From positions 1 to 20,853 of the forward strand of contig JBFHER010000038.1 of NCBI GenBank assembly GCA_041584055.1: DNA of 20,853 nucleotides, written 5' to 3'. Of the stretch, positions 6,004 through 15,124 are shown piece by piece (position 1 is the first letter of the stretch; every line of letters starts with the position of its first letter). The notes under the pieces were generated by a model. It was not told the DNA's origin, made no database searches, and saw only the letters and a list, made by a program, of their open reading frames with translations. Source of the DNA: JBFHER01 sp041584055. Lineage in GTDB: Bacteria; Bacteroidota; Bacteroidia; Bacteroidales; UBA5342. Made by a program: the position numbers and the translations under genes.

Positions 6004-6696
6004 ATGAAAAGATCTCACGTAAATACCTGTACACTAGGAAACAATGAATTGGAATGCTTCAAGTTTTTATCAGAAGAAGACATCAAGCTCATTGAAGAGA
6101 ACAGTGTAATGGTTGACTACGATCGCGGAGAAAACATTTGCAAACAAGGCGCATTTGCTTCGCACATCATGGTTTTACATGAAGGTTTGGCAAAAATTTA
6201 TATGGAAGGATGCAACGAAACGTTGATCATAAAAATACTGCCGGCGGTCAACCTGATTGGTCTTCCTTTTTTAAACGACTCAAGCAATTTGTTCTTTTAT
6301 TCAGCCAAGGCATACCTGGACTCCAAAGTACAATTGATCGATATCAATGCTTTTAAAACGATCTTAAACAGAAATGCACCATTTGCCGCAAAAATTGTAA
6401 GCATGCTTGGTGAAAACACTGTGACAGCATTTGGCAGATTTTTTTGTTTAACAAAAAAGCAAACCTATGGCAGGTTGGCAGACATTCTTCTTTGCCTGTC
6501 GAATCGCATTTACAAAGCCACATGTTTCCCGCTTCAACTATCGAGGAAGGAACTTGCAGAACTTGCTGCCATGTCGGTTGAAAGCACCACCCGAATCCTA
6601 ACCAAGTACAAGGATGATGGTTTAATACGTATGGACGCTGAATCCATAGAAATAATTGACATCGAACGCCTAACATTAATTAGTCAGAACGGATAG
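6004..6696 (+). CDS. Crp/Fnr-family transcriptional regulator
   Basis: A 230-residue protein from the ATG at 6004, chosen because a TAnnTTTG box lies between it and an earlier in-frame ATG (5968). The N-terminal cyclic-nucleotide-binding-like beta-roll covers about 20-125, a dimer helix about 126-150, and a winged helix-turn-helix about 155-228. The recognition helix contains S191-VESTTR-197. E193 and R197 align with E209 and R213 of FNR, and T196 with S212, so TTGA-type half-sites are expected. The cysteines (C9, C18, C46, C70, C148, C164, C174) do not reproduce the C-x2-C-x5-C pattern of oxygen-sensing FNR, so the signal may differ. The gene is divergent from the octaheme/rhodanese operon and probably controls it and itself. 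The inducer is unknown. Confidence 0.93.
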   Translation: MKRSHVNTCTLGNNELECFKFLSEEDIKLIEENSVMVDYDRGENICKQGAFASHIMVLHEGLAKIYMEGCNETLIIKILPAVNLIGLPFLNDSSNLFFYSAKAYLDSKVQLIDINAFKTILNRNAPFAAKIVSMLGENTVTAFGRFFCLTKKQTYGRLADILLCLSNRIYKATCFPLQLSRKELAELAAMSVESTTRILTKYKDDGLIRMDAESIEIIDIERLTLISQNG

Positions 6697-6736
6697 CCTT
6701 TTTTTCGTTTCAAACATTTCTTGTAAATTGGTGTTG

Positions 6737-6744
6737 TATTTTTA
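6737..6744 (+). promoter_or_regulatory. Possible -7 box before the sugar dehydrogenase gene
   Basis: TATTTTTA matches TAnnTTTG at seven of eight positions and lies 15 bases before the ATG at 6760. No TTG is seen at the usual -33 spacing. It would separate this gene from the Crp/Fnr gene that ends at 6696. Confidence 0.3.
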
Positions 6745-6759
6745 ACCAAAAGATTTACA

Positions 6760-8169
6760 ATGATGCTTTCTATTCACAAGGTTTTCGTTTTCTTACTTCC
6801 CTTTATCGGAGTTGGTCTTGCCACAGTTTCTCAAAACACGACTGAAACAGAATTAAATGTTGCACACAAAAATTATCTCTTTTATTGTGCGGGTTGTCAT
6901 GGGGATAAACTTGAAAAATTTGAGAACAAACAATGGCTGTATGGTAGCAATGAAGCCAGTATATACAAAAGTATAAAGTATGGCCAGGATGAAATGGGCA
7001 TGCCTTCTTTTGATGCTGCCTTCAGTGAAAGTGAGTTGAGGGCCCTGGCTGCATATATAAAACAGGGGGGATTTAAAAGCGGCGCAGGTGCTGTGGCATC
7101 AACAAAACCAACAATCATTGTGTCGAAGGAACAACGCTTCATTGTTGACACCGTTGTAACGGGGCTGGAAATTCCCTGGGGACTGGATTTCCTACCAGAT
7201 GGCAGTATGCTCATTGCAGATCGGAATGGAAAGATGTACCATGTTGACAAAAACAAAAAGCGCATTGAGCTGAGTGGTGTTCCAAAGGTTATTGCAAAAG
7301 GACAGGGAGGATTAATGGACATAAAACTTCATCCCGACTATAAGTCCAATGGATGGATCTATTTCTCCTATTCTGCATATGCAGATAACGCCACGGATGA
7401 AATTGGCAACACTGCCATCATGCGGGCTCGATTAAAAGGCAACAAGCTTATTGATCAGGAACGTATTTTCAAGGCTCAGCCGGACACAAAGCGTCGCCAT
7501 CATTATGGCAGTAAAATCACCTTTGACAATGAAGGCTATTTATACTTCTCGGTTGGAGAACGGGGAGAGATGCAAAATGCCCAAACCCTTGAAAACGACT
7601 GTGGTAAAATTCACCGTTTACATGACGACGGCAAAATTCCGATAGACAATCCATTTATAAATGTTAAAAATGCCATGCCTTCCATCTATTCTTACGGGCA
7701 TAGAAATCCTCAGGGACTTGTATTTAATCCTGAAAGAAATGAATTATGGTCAAGCGAGCATGGTCCCAAGGGCGGTGACGAAATCAACCTGATTGAAGCA
7801 GGCAAAAATTATGGATGGCCTGAAATCTGTTACGGCATCAACTATAACGGCACCATTTTAACGGAGTTTACCGAAAAAGAAGGGATGGAACAACCTGAAG
7901 ACTATTATGTTCCGTCTATTGCACCATGTGGGATGGACATCAATTTAGGGGATAAATATCCTGCATGGAAAGGTGACATCTTTATGGGATCACTAAAATT
8001 CAAATACCTGGAGCGGGTCATCATGAGAGATGGGAAAGTCGCCGGTCACGAGAAACTACTGGAAAACATAGGACGTGTTAGAAATGTAAAACTCAGTCCC
8101 GACGGATACCTGTATATCGGTGTGGAATCTCCCGGAAAAATTTTGAAACTGATACCTGTAAATGAATAG
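6760..8169 (+). CDS. Cytochrome c / PQQ-dependent sugar dehydrogenase fusion
   Basis: A 469-residue exported protein. A signal peptide (about 1-24) precedes a small class I cytochrome c domain (about 30-105) with heme site C43-AGC-H47 and likely methionine ligand M81 in MGMPSF. A glucose/sorbosone dehydrogenase beta-propeller follows (about 128-466), with IPWGLDFLPDG, RRHHYGSKITF, SYGHRNPQGL and SSEHGPKGGDEIN. H248 aligns by pattern with the catalytic histidine of soluble glucose dehydrogenase. Family members oxidise aldose sugars with PQQ; the fused heme would take electrons onward. The sugar is unknown, and PQQ genes are not in the window. The start could also be the second ATG (6763). The stop overlaps the next start by eight bases, so a joint role with the receptor is likely. 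It follows the Crp/Fnr gene by 63 bases. Confidence 0.92.
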   Translation: MMLSIHKVFVFLLPFIGVGLATVSQNTTETELNVAHKNYLFYCAGCHGDKLEKFENKQWLYGSNEASIYKSIKYGQDEMGMPSFDAAFSESELRALAAYIKQGGFKSGAGAVASTKPTIIVSKEQRFIVDTVVTGLEIPWGLDFLPDGSMLIADRNGKMYHVDKNKKRIELSGVPKVIAKGQGGLMDIKLHPDYKSNGWIYFSYSAYADNATDEIGNTAIMRARLKGNKLIDQERIFKAQPDTKRRHHYGSKITFDNEGYLYFSVGERGEMQNAQTLENDCGKIHRLHDDGKIPIDNPFINVKNAMPSIYSYGHRNPQGLVFNPERNELWSSEHGPKGGDEINLIEAGKNYGWPEICYGINYNGTILTEFTEKEGMEQPEDYYVPSIAPCGMDINLGDKYPAWKGDIFMGSLKFKYLERVIMRDGKVAGHEKLLENIGRVRNVKLSPDGYLYIGVESPGKILKLIPVNE

Positions 8170-10414
8170 ACAGTTATCAATGCCCCACCTGTTTTTCGTG
8201 CTTATAATTCTGTTTTTTTCACAGGCATTATATTCACAAATCAGGGTGGTTGACATAAACACAAAATTACCGGTTCCCGCTGTGAAGGCTACAGGGCGTC
8301 AGATAGAAACCACCCTTTCTGATCTCCATGGCGTTATTCAAATAAAACGGCCCCTTGGGGACACGGTATATATTTCTCATCCGGGCTATCAAAGTCGCCA
8401 AATCATCTTTGATAAAAACATAGGCTTTCTCACCATTGAACTCATCCCTGATGTGGTCAATCTGAAAGAAACAGTGGTCAGTGCAGGTAAATTAAATCAA
8501 ACACTGAACCAAACACCTGCACGCATTGACCTTATTCAATTACAGGATGCTTCCACACTTTTAGATATCACAGGAAATTCCCTTCTGATGTCAGTGCCGG
8601 GACTCACCCTTCAGGAGGGCACACATACAACAAGTAGAATTACAATCAGAGGCATCGGCTCCAGAAATCCTTATGGGACAAACAGGATTAAGGCATACCT
8701 TGGAGCCATCCCGATAACATCGGGCGAAGGAACAACGGCTCTGGAGGACATCTCTCCTACTTCATTGGGTCGCATCGAAGTTATCAAAGGTCCATCCCAC
8801 CTTTATGGTGCCGGCATAGGAGGTGTAATTTTGTTACATCCCTCCTATCCCCAACATCAAGGCACATCAGTAGAAATCGCTCAGGCATTTGGTTCTTTTG
8901 CAAGTTTAAACACAAGTGCCGGCGTCGCACATAAAACAAAAGCCTGGTCTCTGAACTCTCATTTAACCCAAACAAGTTCAGATGGTTTTCGTGAGAACAA
9001 TCAATTTAAACGGAAAAATGCGCTGTTGACAGCAAATTGGTTTGGGAAAAAACATCAATTACAAATTCTTTTTAATTACAGCACTGTTTTTGGTCAGATC
9101 CCAAGTTCACTGAATTTTTCAGATTTCACTGAAAATCCGCAACAAGCAGCGCCAAACTGGCTGGCAGTAAAAGGGCATGAGGACTATTATAAATTATCCG
9201 GCGGCCTTACACTCACATCGGACATAAGCAATAAGCTGCAAAACAGCCTCACGCTGTACAACCACCTTTCCAATCATTATGAATCAAGGCCGTTTAATAT
9301 CCTTGATGACCAGTCCGCCATATCCGGTTTCAGAGAATTTCTCAATTACACCATGGGACCTGTTAAATTCATTCTTGGCATTGAACTCATGCATGAAAGG
9401 TTTAAATGGAAAACATTTGAAACGAACAATGGACTCAAAGTAGATATGATCAACAATTTCATTGAGGATCGTTTTCAAAATGACAATTTGCTTGCTATAA
9501 ATTATGATCTCAATGCGCAAATTTCCCTTTCTGGCTCGCTCACAATCAGTCACTTTTCATATGACCTGGGTGTTCCCGGAAGTCAGGAAGAAGGACTGCA
9601 AACATTCAATAGTAAAGTCATCTTGTCGCCGCGGATTGCTATCAATTACATCCCACCCGGTTCCTTCCGGATTTTCGGCTCCTATGCAGAGGGCTATGCC
9701 CCGGCATCCGTTGAAGAAAGTCTGTTACCAGAAGGTATTGTGAATCCGGATCTATCCCCTGAAACATCCAAATCCTTTGAATTAGGGGCCGATTTCTCAC
9801 GCCTCAATGATCGTTTACATTTGAGCACATCTTTGTACCACATGCAGGTTGAAAACATGCTTGTAAACAAACGCCTTTCAGAAGACATGTTCATGGCTGT
9901 GAATGCAGGAAAAACGATCCTTCAGGGACTGGAACTCAGCTCACGCTATCATTTTTTAAAATCAAAAAAACACGCACTTCGGGCGGAATTGTTCTTTCTT
10001 ATTTCGGACAATCGGTTTACAGATTTCACTGATGACGGAGTTGATTATTCCGGAAAAAAACTACCGGCAATTCCCAGTTATACTGCGAGCACAAACCTCT
10101 TGTACACTTTCTCTGGAACCTGGACATTGAAGGGAACTTTTCAACAAAGGGGGAAACAGTTTCTCAATGATTCCAACGAACTTAGTTATAATGGCTTTCC
10201 CTTAGCAGATCTAGAAACATCCTATTCAAAGGCAATGGGTAAACTGGTACAACTTGTCATTTATGGTAAAATCAGAAACCTTTCTAATCAGCACTACGCA
10301 TCAATGCTGATTCCGAATGCAACAGCGTTTGGCACGGCAGAACCAAGGTATTATTACCCCGGGAGTCCGAGATCCGCACAACTTGGATTAAGAATTAAAT
10401 GGACACATGATTAA
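8162..10414 (+). CDS. TonB-dependent outer-membrane receptor
   Basis: A 750-residue protein with a signal peptide (about 1-25, ending LYSQ), then a CarboxypepD_reg-like beta-sandwich (about 27-105), a plug domain (about 125-225, with SVPGLTLQEG, RITIRGIGSRN and GRIEVIKGPSHLYGAG), and a 22-strand-type barrel to the end. The N-terminal extension is common in Bacteroidota receptors. The protein resembles FecA-like iron-complex receptors more than SusC, and no SusD gene follows. The last residues are IKWTHD, so the usual final aromatic residue is displaced by three residues. Its start lies within the end of the dehydrogenase gene (ATGAATAG overlap), which indicates translational coupling. The ligand is unknown; iron chelates, PQQ or a sugar derivative are all possible. 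Confidence 0.93.
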   Translation: MNRQLSMPHLFFVLIILFFSQALYSQIRVVDINTKLPVPAVKATGRQIETTLSDLHGVIQIKRPLGDTVYISHPGYQSRQIIFDKNIGFLTIELIPDVVNLKETVVSAGKLNQTLNQTPARIDLIQLQDASTLLDITGNSLLMSVPGLTLQEGTHTTSRITIRGIGSRNPYGTNRIKAYLGAIPITSGEGTTALEDISPTSLGRIEVIKGPSHLYGAGIGGVILLHPSYPQHQGTSVEIAQAFGSFASLNTSAGVAHKTKAWSLNSHLTQTSSDGFRENNQFKRKNALLTANWFGKKHQLQILFNYSTVFGQIPSSLNFSDFTENPQQAAPNWLAVKGHEDYYKLSGGLTLTSDISNKLQNSLTLYNHLSNHYESRPFNILDDQSAISGFREFLNYTMGPVKFILGIELMHERFKWKTFETNNGLKVDMINNFIEDRFQNDNLLAINYDLNAQISLSGSLTISHFSYDLGVPGSQEEGLQTFNSKVILSPRIAINYIPPGSFRIFGSYAEGYAPASVEESLLPEGIVNPDLSPETSKSFELGADFSRLNDRLHLSTSLYHMQVENMLVNKRLSEDMFMAVNAGKTILQGLELSSRYHFLKSKKHALRAELFFLISDNRFTDFTDDGVDYSGKKLPAIPSYTASTNLLYTFSGTWTLKGTFQQRGKQFLNDSNELSYNGFPLADLETSYSKAMGKLVQLVIYGKIRNLSNQHYASMLIPNATAFGTAEPRYYYPGSPRSAQLGLRIKWTHD

Positions 10415-10471
10415 TGCATTCTTTTCAGCCTGACATGGGACATCAGCAATGCAAAAGCAAATACTTTAGCG

Positions 10472-11530
10472 TTAGTTATGTTCTTTGATCAGGTAGACAT
10501 ATACCGGGAAATGATCACTGTAGCCTCCATGAAAATTATCCCCCACATAGGTTCTGAATGGATAACCTTTATAATCACCTTCGCTCACCTTTAAAAATTC
10601 CTGATCGAAAACCTGCGCGGCGAAGAATGAATAGGATGTAGTCTTTGGTTTCACAAGTGATTTTGACAGCAATATCTGATCGAACAAATTCCACTTTCCT
10701 CTGTACATCAAAGTTCCCTTTACATCTGCATCATGCAGTTTCCGCATCGGGTTATACATGGACGAAGAAGAAACTGCAGCGATATTGCTTTTCCCCTTCA
10801 TTATTTTCTTCATGCTCAAATCAGAAGGATCGTCATTAAAATCACCCATAACAATAATCTTTGCCTCTTTTTCACTCTTTTGTATGGAATCAACAATTGA
10901 TTTACAAAGCTTTGCAGCTTCAATCCGCAAAGGTCTGCTTTCTTTTTCACCTCCCCATCTTGATGGCCAGTGATTCACAATAATGTGCATGCGTTCACCA
11001 TTAAGTTTGCCTGTTACAAGTAATTGATCTCGCGAGAAGAAGTCATTTTTTCCCGGAATCGTCAAACGGTAACTTTTACTCTCTTCCACCTCGAAAAAGC
11101 GTGGCTGATACAAAAGTGCCACATCAATGCCACGTTTATCAGGAGAATTATAATGCACAATCCCATATTTGCGATTTGCGATCTGTGGCATGGCCACTAA
11201 ATCCTGTAGAACCTTTTTGTTTTCAACTTCACACACTCCCAGGATCGCCGGACCGTAAGGATAGTTTTTTCCTCCCAGCTTTTCGATCACAGTGGCTGTG
11301 TTTTTAAGTCTCAGACTGTATTTTTCAAAATCCCACTTTTTCTTTCCCTCGGGTAGAAATTCTTCATCAATAACATTGGGATCATCAAAGGTATCAAATA
11401 GATTTTCAAGGTTATAAAATCCCACACAAGCCACCATTTTTTGTCCTTCTTCCTGTGAGGCCACAGTAAAAAAAGTAAAAACACCTAAAAAAATCACCAA
11501 TCCTGCTTTCTTCCAAATCATCATAATCAT
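10472..11530 (-). CDS. Exported endonuclease/exonuclease/phosphatase-family protein
   Basis: A 352-residue protein from the ATG at 11530; further ATGs at 11524 and 11521 are also possible, and a TTG at 11548 is less likely. A signal peptide (about 1-25, ending TVASQ) is followed by the four-layer EEP fold. The metal and catalytic motifs are all visible: N40 in FYNLENLF, E101/E103 in VCEVEN, H187 in NHWPSRWGG, D230 and N232 in MGDFNDDPSD, and D339-H340 in SDHFPVY. The family (PF03372-like, DNase I superfamily) cuts phosphodiester or phosphoester bonds using a divalent metal. Secreted Bacteroidota members are often annotated as endonucleases, but the substrate could be nucleic acid, inositol phosphate or sphingolipid. 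It converges with the receptor gene and stands alone. Confidence 0.9.
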   Translation of the reverse strand: MIMMIWKKAGLVIFLGVFTFFTVASQEEGQKMVACVGFYNLENLFDTFDDPNVIDEEFLPEGKKKWDFEKYSLRLKNTATVIEKLGGKNYPYGPAILGVCEVENKKVLQDLVAMPQIANRKYGIVHYNSPDKRGIDVALLYQPRFFEVEESKSYRLTIPGKNDFFSRDQLLVTGKLNGERMHIIVNHWPSRWGGEKESRPLRIEAAKLCKSIVDSIQKSEKEAKIIVMGDFNDDPSDLSMKKIMKGKSNIAAVSSSSMYNPMRKLHDADVKGTLMYRGKWNLFDQILLSKSLVKPKTTSYSFFAAQVFDQEFLKVSEGDYKGYPFRTYVGDNFHGGYSDHFPVYVYLIKEHN

Positions 11531-11554
11531 CTTTGTGTCATAAAGCAAAGGTGT

Positions 11555-11562
11555 TAAAAATA
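11555..11562 (-). promoter_or_regulatory. Possible -7 box of the EEP-family gene
   Basis: The minus strand reads TATTTTTA, seven of eight positions of TAnnTTTG. The expected start near 11549 lies about 19 bases before the ATG at 11530, which supports that ATG over the upstream TTG. No clear -33 box. Confidence 0.35.
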
Positions 11563-11803
11563 TTGGGATTTTTAAACTTCTTAAAAAGGTTAGAAAACAT
11601 AATTTGATTTTTTTCCTTTATTGATCGGATTTTCAGACTGGACGGAAAGGATCAAATGTGGGTTACAAAAAGATCATTTTGAAAAAAAACTGGTAAGTTT
11701 AAAAGGTAATATTGCTTGCTAAATTCATGCTATACCTCTCTCATTTGGATCAAACGGAAGCTTCAAATAAAATCATCTATGCACATACTTTTTAGTTCGG
11801 ATT

Positions 11804-14221
11804 TTAAAGCAGGCTCTTGTACATTTTCGGATTATATTCATGCATCATCTCATACACATATTCAAACACATCATCCGCATTTGGATTTGAAAAATAATCC
11901 CCATCGCTTGTATATGCAGGACGATGATCTCTACCACAAAGGGTTCTGGGTGGTGAATCAAGGTAGTAAAATGCCTTCTGATCTTCCAATACTTTTTGCA
12001 TCATATATGCGGTGCCTCCTCCCGGCACATCTTCATCAAAGAAAAGAATTTTGCCTGTTTTTTTTACGGATTCAACGATTGTATGATTCACATCAAAAGG
12101 CAACAATGTTTGTACATCTATTAATTCAACTGAGATATTAAATTCTTTCAAATGCAACATGGCATCCTGGGCGATTCTCACACAACTTCCATAGGTTACA
12201 ATTGTAATATCATTTCCCTCTTCCATCAGCTCAGGAACTCCAAGCGGTTGGGTAAATTCTCCTAAATTTTCAGGAACAGCTTCTTTCAAACGGTAGGCGT
12301 TCAATGGTTCAATCACCAAAGCCGGATCATCACATTGCAGCAGGGCATTGTAGAATGCTGCTGCCTTAGTCATGTTTCGCGGGACACAGATATGCACCCC
12401 GCGCAAACTATTTATCAACAAGCTCATTGGGGAGCCGGAATGCCATATTCCCTCCAATCGATGTCCCCTTGTGCGTACAATCAGGGGGGCCTTCTGTCCA
12501 CCAACCGTTCGCCAGTGCAATGTTGCCAGATCATCGCTCATGGTTTGGAGTGCATAAAGCAGATAGTCCAGGTATTGAATTTCGGCAATCGGGCGTAGTC
12601 CACGCATCGCCATCCCAATTCCCTGACCAATAATTGTTGTTTCCCGAATTCCGGTGTCAGCCACCCGGTTTTCGCCGTACTTTTCCTGCAAACCTGCAAG
12701 TCCCTGATTGACGTCACCCAGTTTTCCCGAATCTTCTCCAAACACAACAATTCTGGGATCATTCTCCAGCAAAGCGTCAAAATTCCGCCGCAGAATGTCA
12801 CTGCCGTTTTCGTCAATCATACCACCACTGTAGTATGGCTCTATCTTTTGTATGTGCAAGGGCGAATTTACCTTGCTGTACAAATGATCAGAATAAAGAG
12901 AAACGTTTTCCAACTGCTTCTCCCGGATCCATTCACGTAGTTCATCACTCAGGCTTCTCCGTCCAAAACAGTCATTGCATGCATAGCGCAGGATTTTTTT
13001 TGCGGTCCTCATCAAATCCTCTTTCACCGGATTGATTACCTTTTCCAGGTCTCCCATTATTGCATCAATCTTCTCGCCATTCTGAGAGGCGCACTGACAT
13101 TTTCGATGCGTTATGAGTTTTACAAGATCATTTTTATAGCCGTCAAACACAGAACGAAACACTTTCCATGCATCCTTCTGTGCCTGTCTCACTTCTTTTA
13201 ATGCTGCTTCGTCAATCTGTTTTAATTCTGTTGGTGTCGCAATTTTTTTCTCAAGAATCCACTCTTCCATCTTAAGGATACAATCGTGTTTCTTTTCCCA
13301 GTTTAACTGTTCCACCGACTTATATCGCTCATGAGATCCTGAGGTGGAATGTCCCAGTGGTTGTGTCAATTCATCCACATGAAACAAAACTGGCTCATGA
13401 TTTTCCCTGCTTAAGGTAACTCCTTCCTGATAAGCCTTTACAAGGCCAACATAATCCCAACCCTTAACCTGATATATGCGGATGCCATTTGTGCCCTTCT
13501 GCTTTTCAAACCCTTTCAAAACCAATGAAATGCTCTCCTTGGTTGTTTGAAGTTTTTTTGGTACTGAGATGCCATATGCATCGTCCCACACAGAAATAAC
13601 CATGGGGATTTGGAGCACACCTGCAGCATTGATTGTTTCCCAAAAGTGTCCTTCCGATGTACTTGCATCACCTATGGTTCCAAATGCAACTTCGTTTCCA
13701 TTCTTGCTCAGATGATCGAACGCCGCCAGGGCAGCATTATTACGAAAATATTTTGATGCATATGCCAATCCTATCAAACGAGGCATTTGTCCGGCAGTGC
13801 AGGATATATCAGCGGAAGAATTTTTCAATTCCGACAGGTGCTTCCAGCTCCCATCCTCAGCAATAGAACGGGAGGCAAAATGGTTGTTCATTGCCCGGCC
13901 ACCATTAGACGGATTTCTTTCCAAAGAAGTATCTCCGTATAACTGAGCAAACAATTCTTCCACGGTAAGCATTCCTGCTGCCAGCATGAAGGTCTGATCG
14001 CGATAATACCCTGAACGCCAGTCACCCTTCTGAAATGTTTTGGCCATTGCGATCTGAGCAAGCTCTTTGCCATCGCCAAATATCCCAAATTTGGCTTTCC
14101 CAAGAAGCACTTCCTTTCTTCCGAGCAAACTGGCATGTCTGCTCACCTTTGCAAGTTTATAATCGTTTAAAACTTCCTGTTTGAATTCTTCAAAAGAGAT
14201 ATTATCCCGAGTACTTTCCAT
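11804..14221 (-). CDS. Fused E1 alpha/beta thiamine-dependent 2-oxo acid dehydrogenase
   Basis: An 805-residue protein from the ATG at 14221; an upstream in-frame start at 14245 only adds eight residues. The E1 alpha part (about 10-372) carries the thiamine diphosphate motif GDASTSEGH...N (184-198) and HSTSGSHERY. A linker (about 373-455) contains C375-x-C377 and C415-x2-C418. The E1 beta part (about 465-800) carries GEDSGKLGDVNQG, the E1 beta glutamate region and DTGIRETTIIGQGIG. Such fusions in Bacteroidota are annotated as pyruvate or branched-chain 2-oxo acid dehydrogenase E1; they decarboxylate the oxo acid and pass the acyl group to E2 lipoate. No E2 or E3 gene is in the window, so the substrate cannot be assigned. 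It is longer than simple BCKDH fusions of about 690 residues, mainly because of the linker. Confidence 0.93.
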   Translation of the reverse strand: MESTRDNISFEEFKQEVLNDYKLAKVSRHASLLGRKEVLLGKAKFGIFGDGKELAQIAMAKTFQKGDWRSGYYRDQTFMLAAGMLTVEELFAQLYGDTSLERNPSNGGRAMNNHFASRSIAEDGSWKHLSELKNSSADISCTAGQMPRLIGLAYASKYFRNNAALAAFDHLSKNGNEVAFGTIGDASTSEGHFWETINAAGVLQIPMVISVWDDAYGISVPKKLQTTKESISLVLKGFEKQKGTNGIRIYQVKGWDYVGLVKAYQEGVTLSRENHEPVLFHVDELTQPLGHSTSGSHERYKSVEQLNWEKKHDCILKMEEWILEKKIATPTELKQIDEAALKEVRQAQKDAWKVFRSVFDGYKNDLVKLITHRKCQCASQNGEKIDAIMGDLEKVINPVKEDLMRTAKKILRYACNDCFGRRSLSDELREWIREKQLENVSLYSDHLYSKVNSPLHIQKIEPYYSGGMIDENGSDILRRNFDALLENDPRIVVFGEDSGKLGDVNQGLAGLQEKYGENRVADTGIRETTIIGQGIGMAMRGLRPIAEIQYLDYLLYALQTMSDDLATLHWRTVGGQKAPLIVRTRGHRLEGIWHSGSPMSLLINSLRGVHICVPRNMTKAAAFYNALLQCDDPALVIEPLNAYRLKEAVPENLGEFTQPLGVPELMEEGNDITIVTYGSCVRIAQDAMLHLKEFNISVELIDVQTLLPFDVNHTIVESVKKTGKILFFDEDVPGGGTAYMMQKVLEDQKAFYYLDSPPRTLCGRDHRPAYTSDGDYFSNPNADDVFEYVYEMMHEYNPKMYKSLL

Positions 14222-14353
14222 GCATTCAATTTTATACCATCCCAAAAAGGCACACTACTATATGTCTTGAAACGTAAATTGGTTTAATCAAAACGATAAA
14301 AAATCATCACTATCCCCTATAAAATAGATAAGAACTAAAGTTGAAGGCTCTAT

Positions 14354-15124
14354 TTATAGGACTTTATGCGTGTGTTTGTCCTCCAGAGCTTTGATTAGAT
14401 TTCCGGCGAAAACAAAATCTTTCAACTTTTGATTGTCCGTTGTAAAGATATCATCACTACATCCTTCCCAGGCTTTCTCCCCTTGTGCGATAAAGATGAT
14501 ACTCTCACCAAGATCAATCACAGAATTCATATCATGGGTATTGATAACTGTCGTCATATTAAATTCTCTGGTAATTTCCTTGATAAGTGCATCAATAACA
14601 ATGGCCGTTTGAGGATCAAGACCAGAATTCGGCTCATCACAAAAAAGATATCTCGGATTCAGTGCGATGGCTCTGGCAATTGCCACACGTTTTTGCATAC
14701 CCCCACTGATCTCACTTGGTGCCAGATGGTTAGAACCTTTGATATTCACTCTGTCCAGACAAAAGTCAACACGTTTCAACTTTTCCTTGTAGGTCATTGT
14801 TGTGAACATATCCAGGGGAAATCGCACATTTTCCTCAACCGTGAAGGAATCAAACAGGGCAGAACCCTGAAAAAGCATGCCCATTTCTCTGCGGATGGAT
14901 TTCATATCCCGGCTCCGTTTCAAGCCAGAGAAAGGACGTCCATCCATCAATATCTCACCTTCTTCGATCCGATGTAAACCCACAATGCTTTTTAACAACA
15001 CTGTTTTTCCGGATCCCGACTGACCGATAATCAGGTTTGTTTTACCAGCCTCAAAAGTGGTGCTAATATTTTTAAGCACCTGTCTGCCGTCAAAATATTT
15101 TGAAACATTTTTCACCTCAATCAT
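14354..15124 (-). CDS. mlaF: MlaF-type ABC transporter ATP-binding protein
   Basis: A 256-residue ABC ATPase with all motifs in order: Walker A GQSGSGKT (34-41), Q-loop Q86, signature SGGMQKR (140-146), Walker B YLFCDE with E164, D-loop SGLDP, and H-loop H197 in NTHDM. The SGGMQKRVAIARA signature and CDEPNSGLDP are characteristic of the MlaF/Ttg2A group, which powers phospholipid movement between inner and outer membranes. The start codon overlaps the stop of the permease gene by four bases (ATGA), so the two form one unit. No gene for the MCE-domain partner MlaD follows; after 132 bases the E1 gene begins on the same strand. Confidence 0.92.
   Translation of the reverse strand: MIEVKNVSKYFDGRQVLKNISTTFEAGKTNLIIGQSGSGKTVLLKSIVGLHRIEEGEILMDGRPFSGLKRSRDMKSIRREMGMLFQGSALFDSFTVEENVRFPLDMFTTMTYKEKLKRVDFCLDRVNIKGSNHLAPSEISGGMQKRVAIARAIALNPRYLFCDEPNSGLDPQTAIVIDALIKEITREFNMTTVINTHDMNSVIDLGESIIFIAQGEKAWEGCSDDIFTTDNQKLKDFVFAGNLIKALEDKHTHKVL

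Noticed and set aside
6697..6759. T-rich stretch after the Crp/Fnr stop as a terminator
   Set aside because: There is a T-run but I could not find a stable stem before it.
10415..10453. TGCATT/AATGCA inverted repeat between convergent genes as a bidirectional terminator
   Set aside because: Only six pairs with a 27-base loop and no T-run; too weak to call.
11716..12141. 141-codon plus-strand open frame across the end of the E1 gene
   Set aside because: Most of it is antisense to conserved E1 beta sequence; no recognisable domain.
14429..14977. 182-codon plus-strand open frame opposite mlaF
   Set aside because: Antisense shadow of a complete ABC ATPase; no motif, no start signal.
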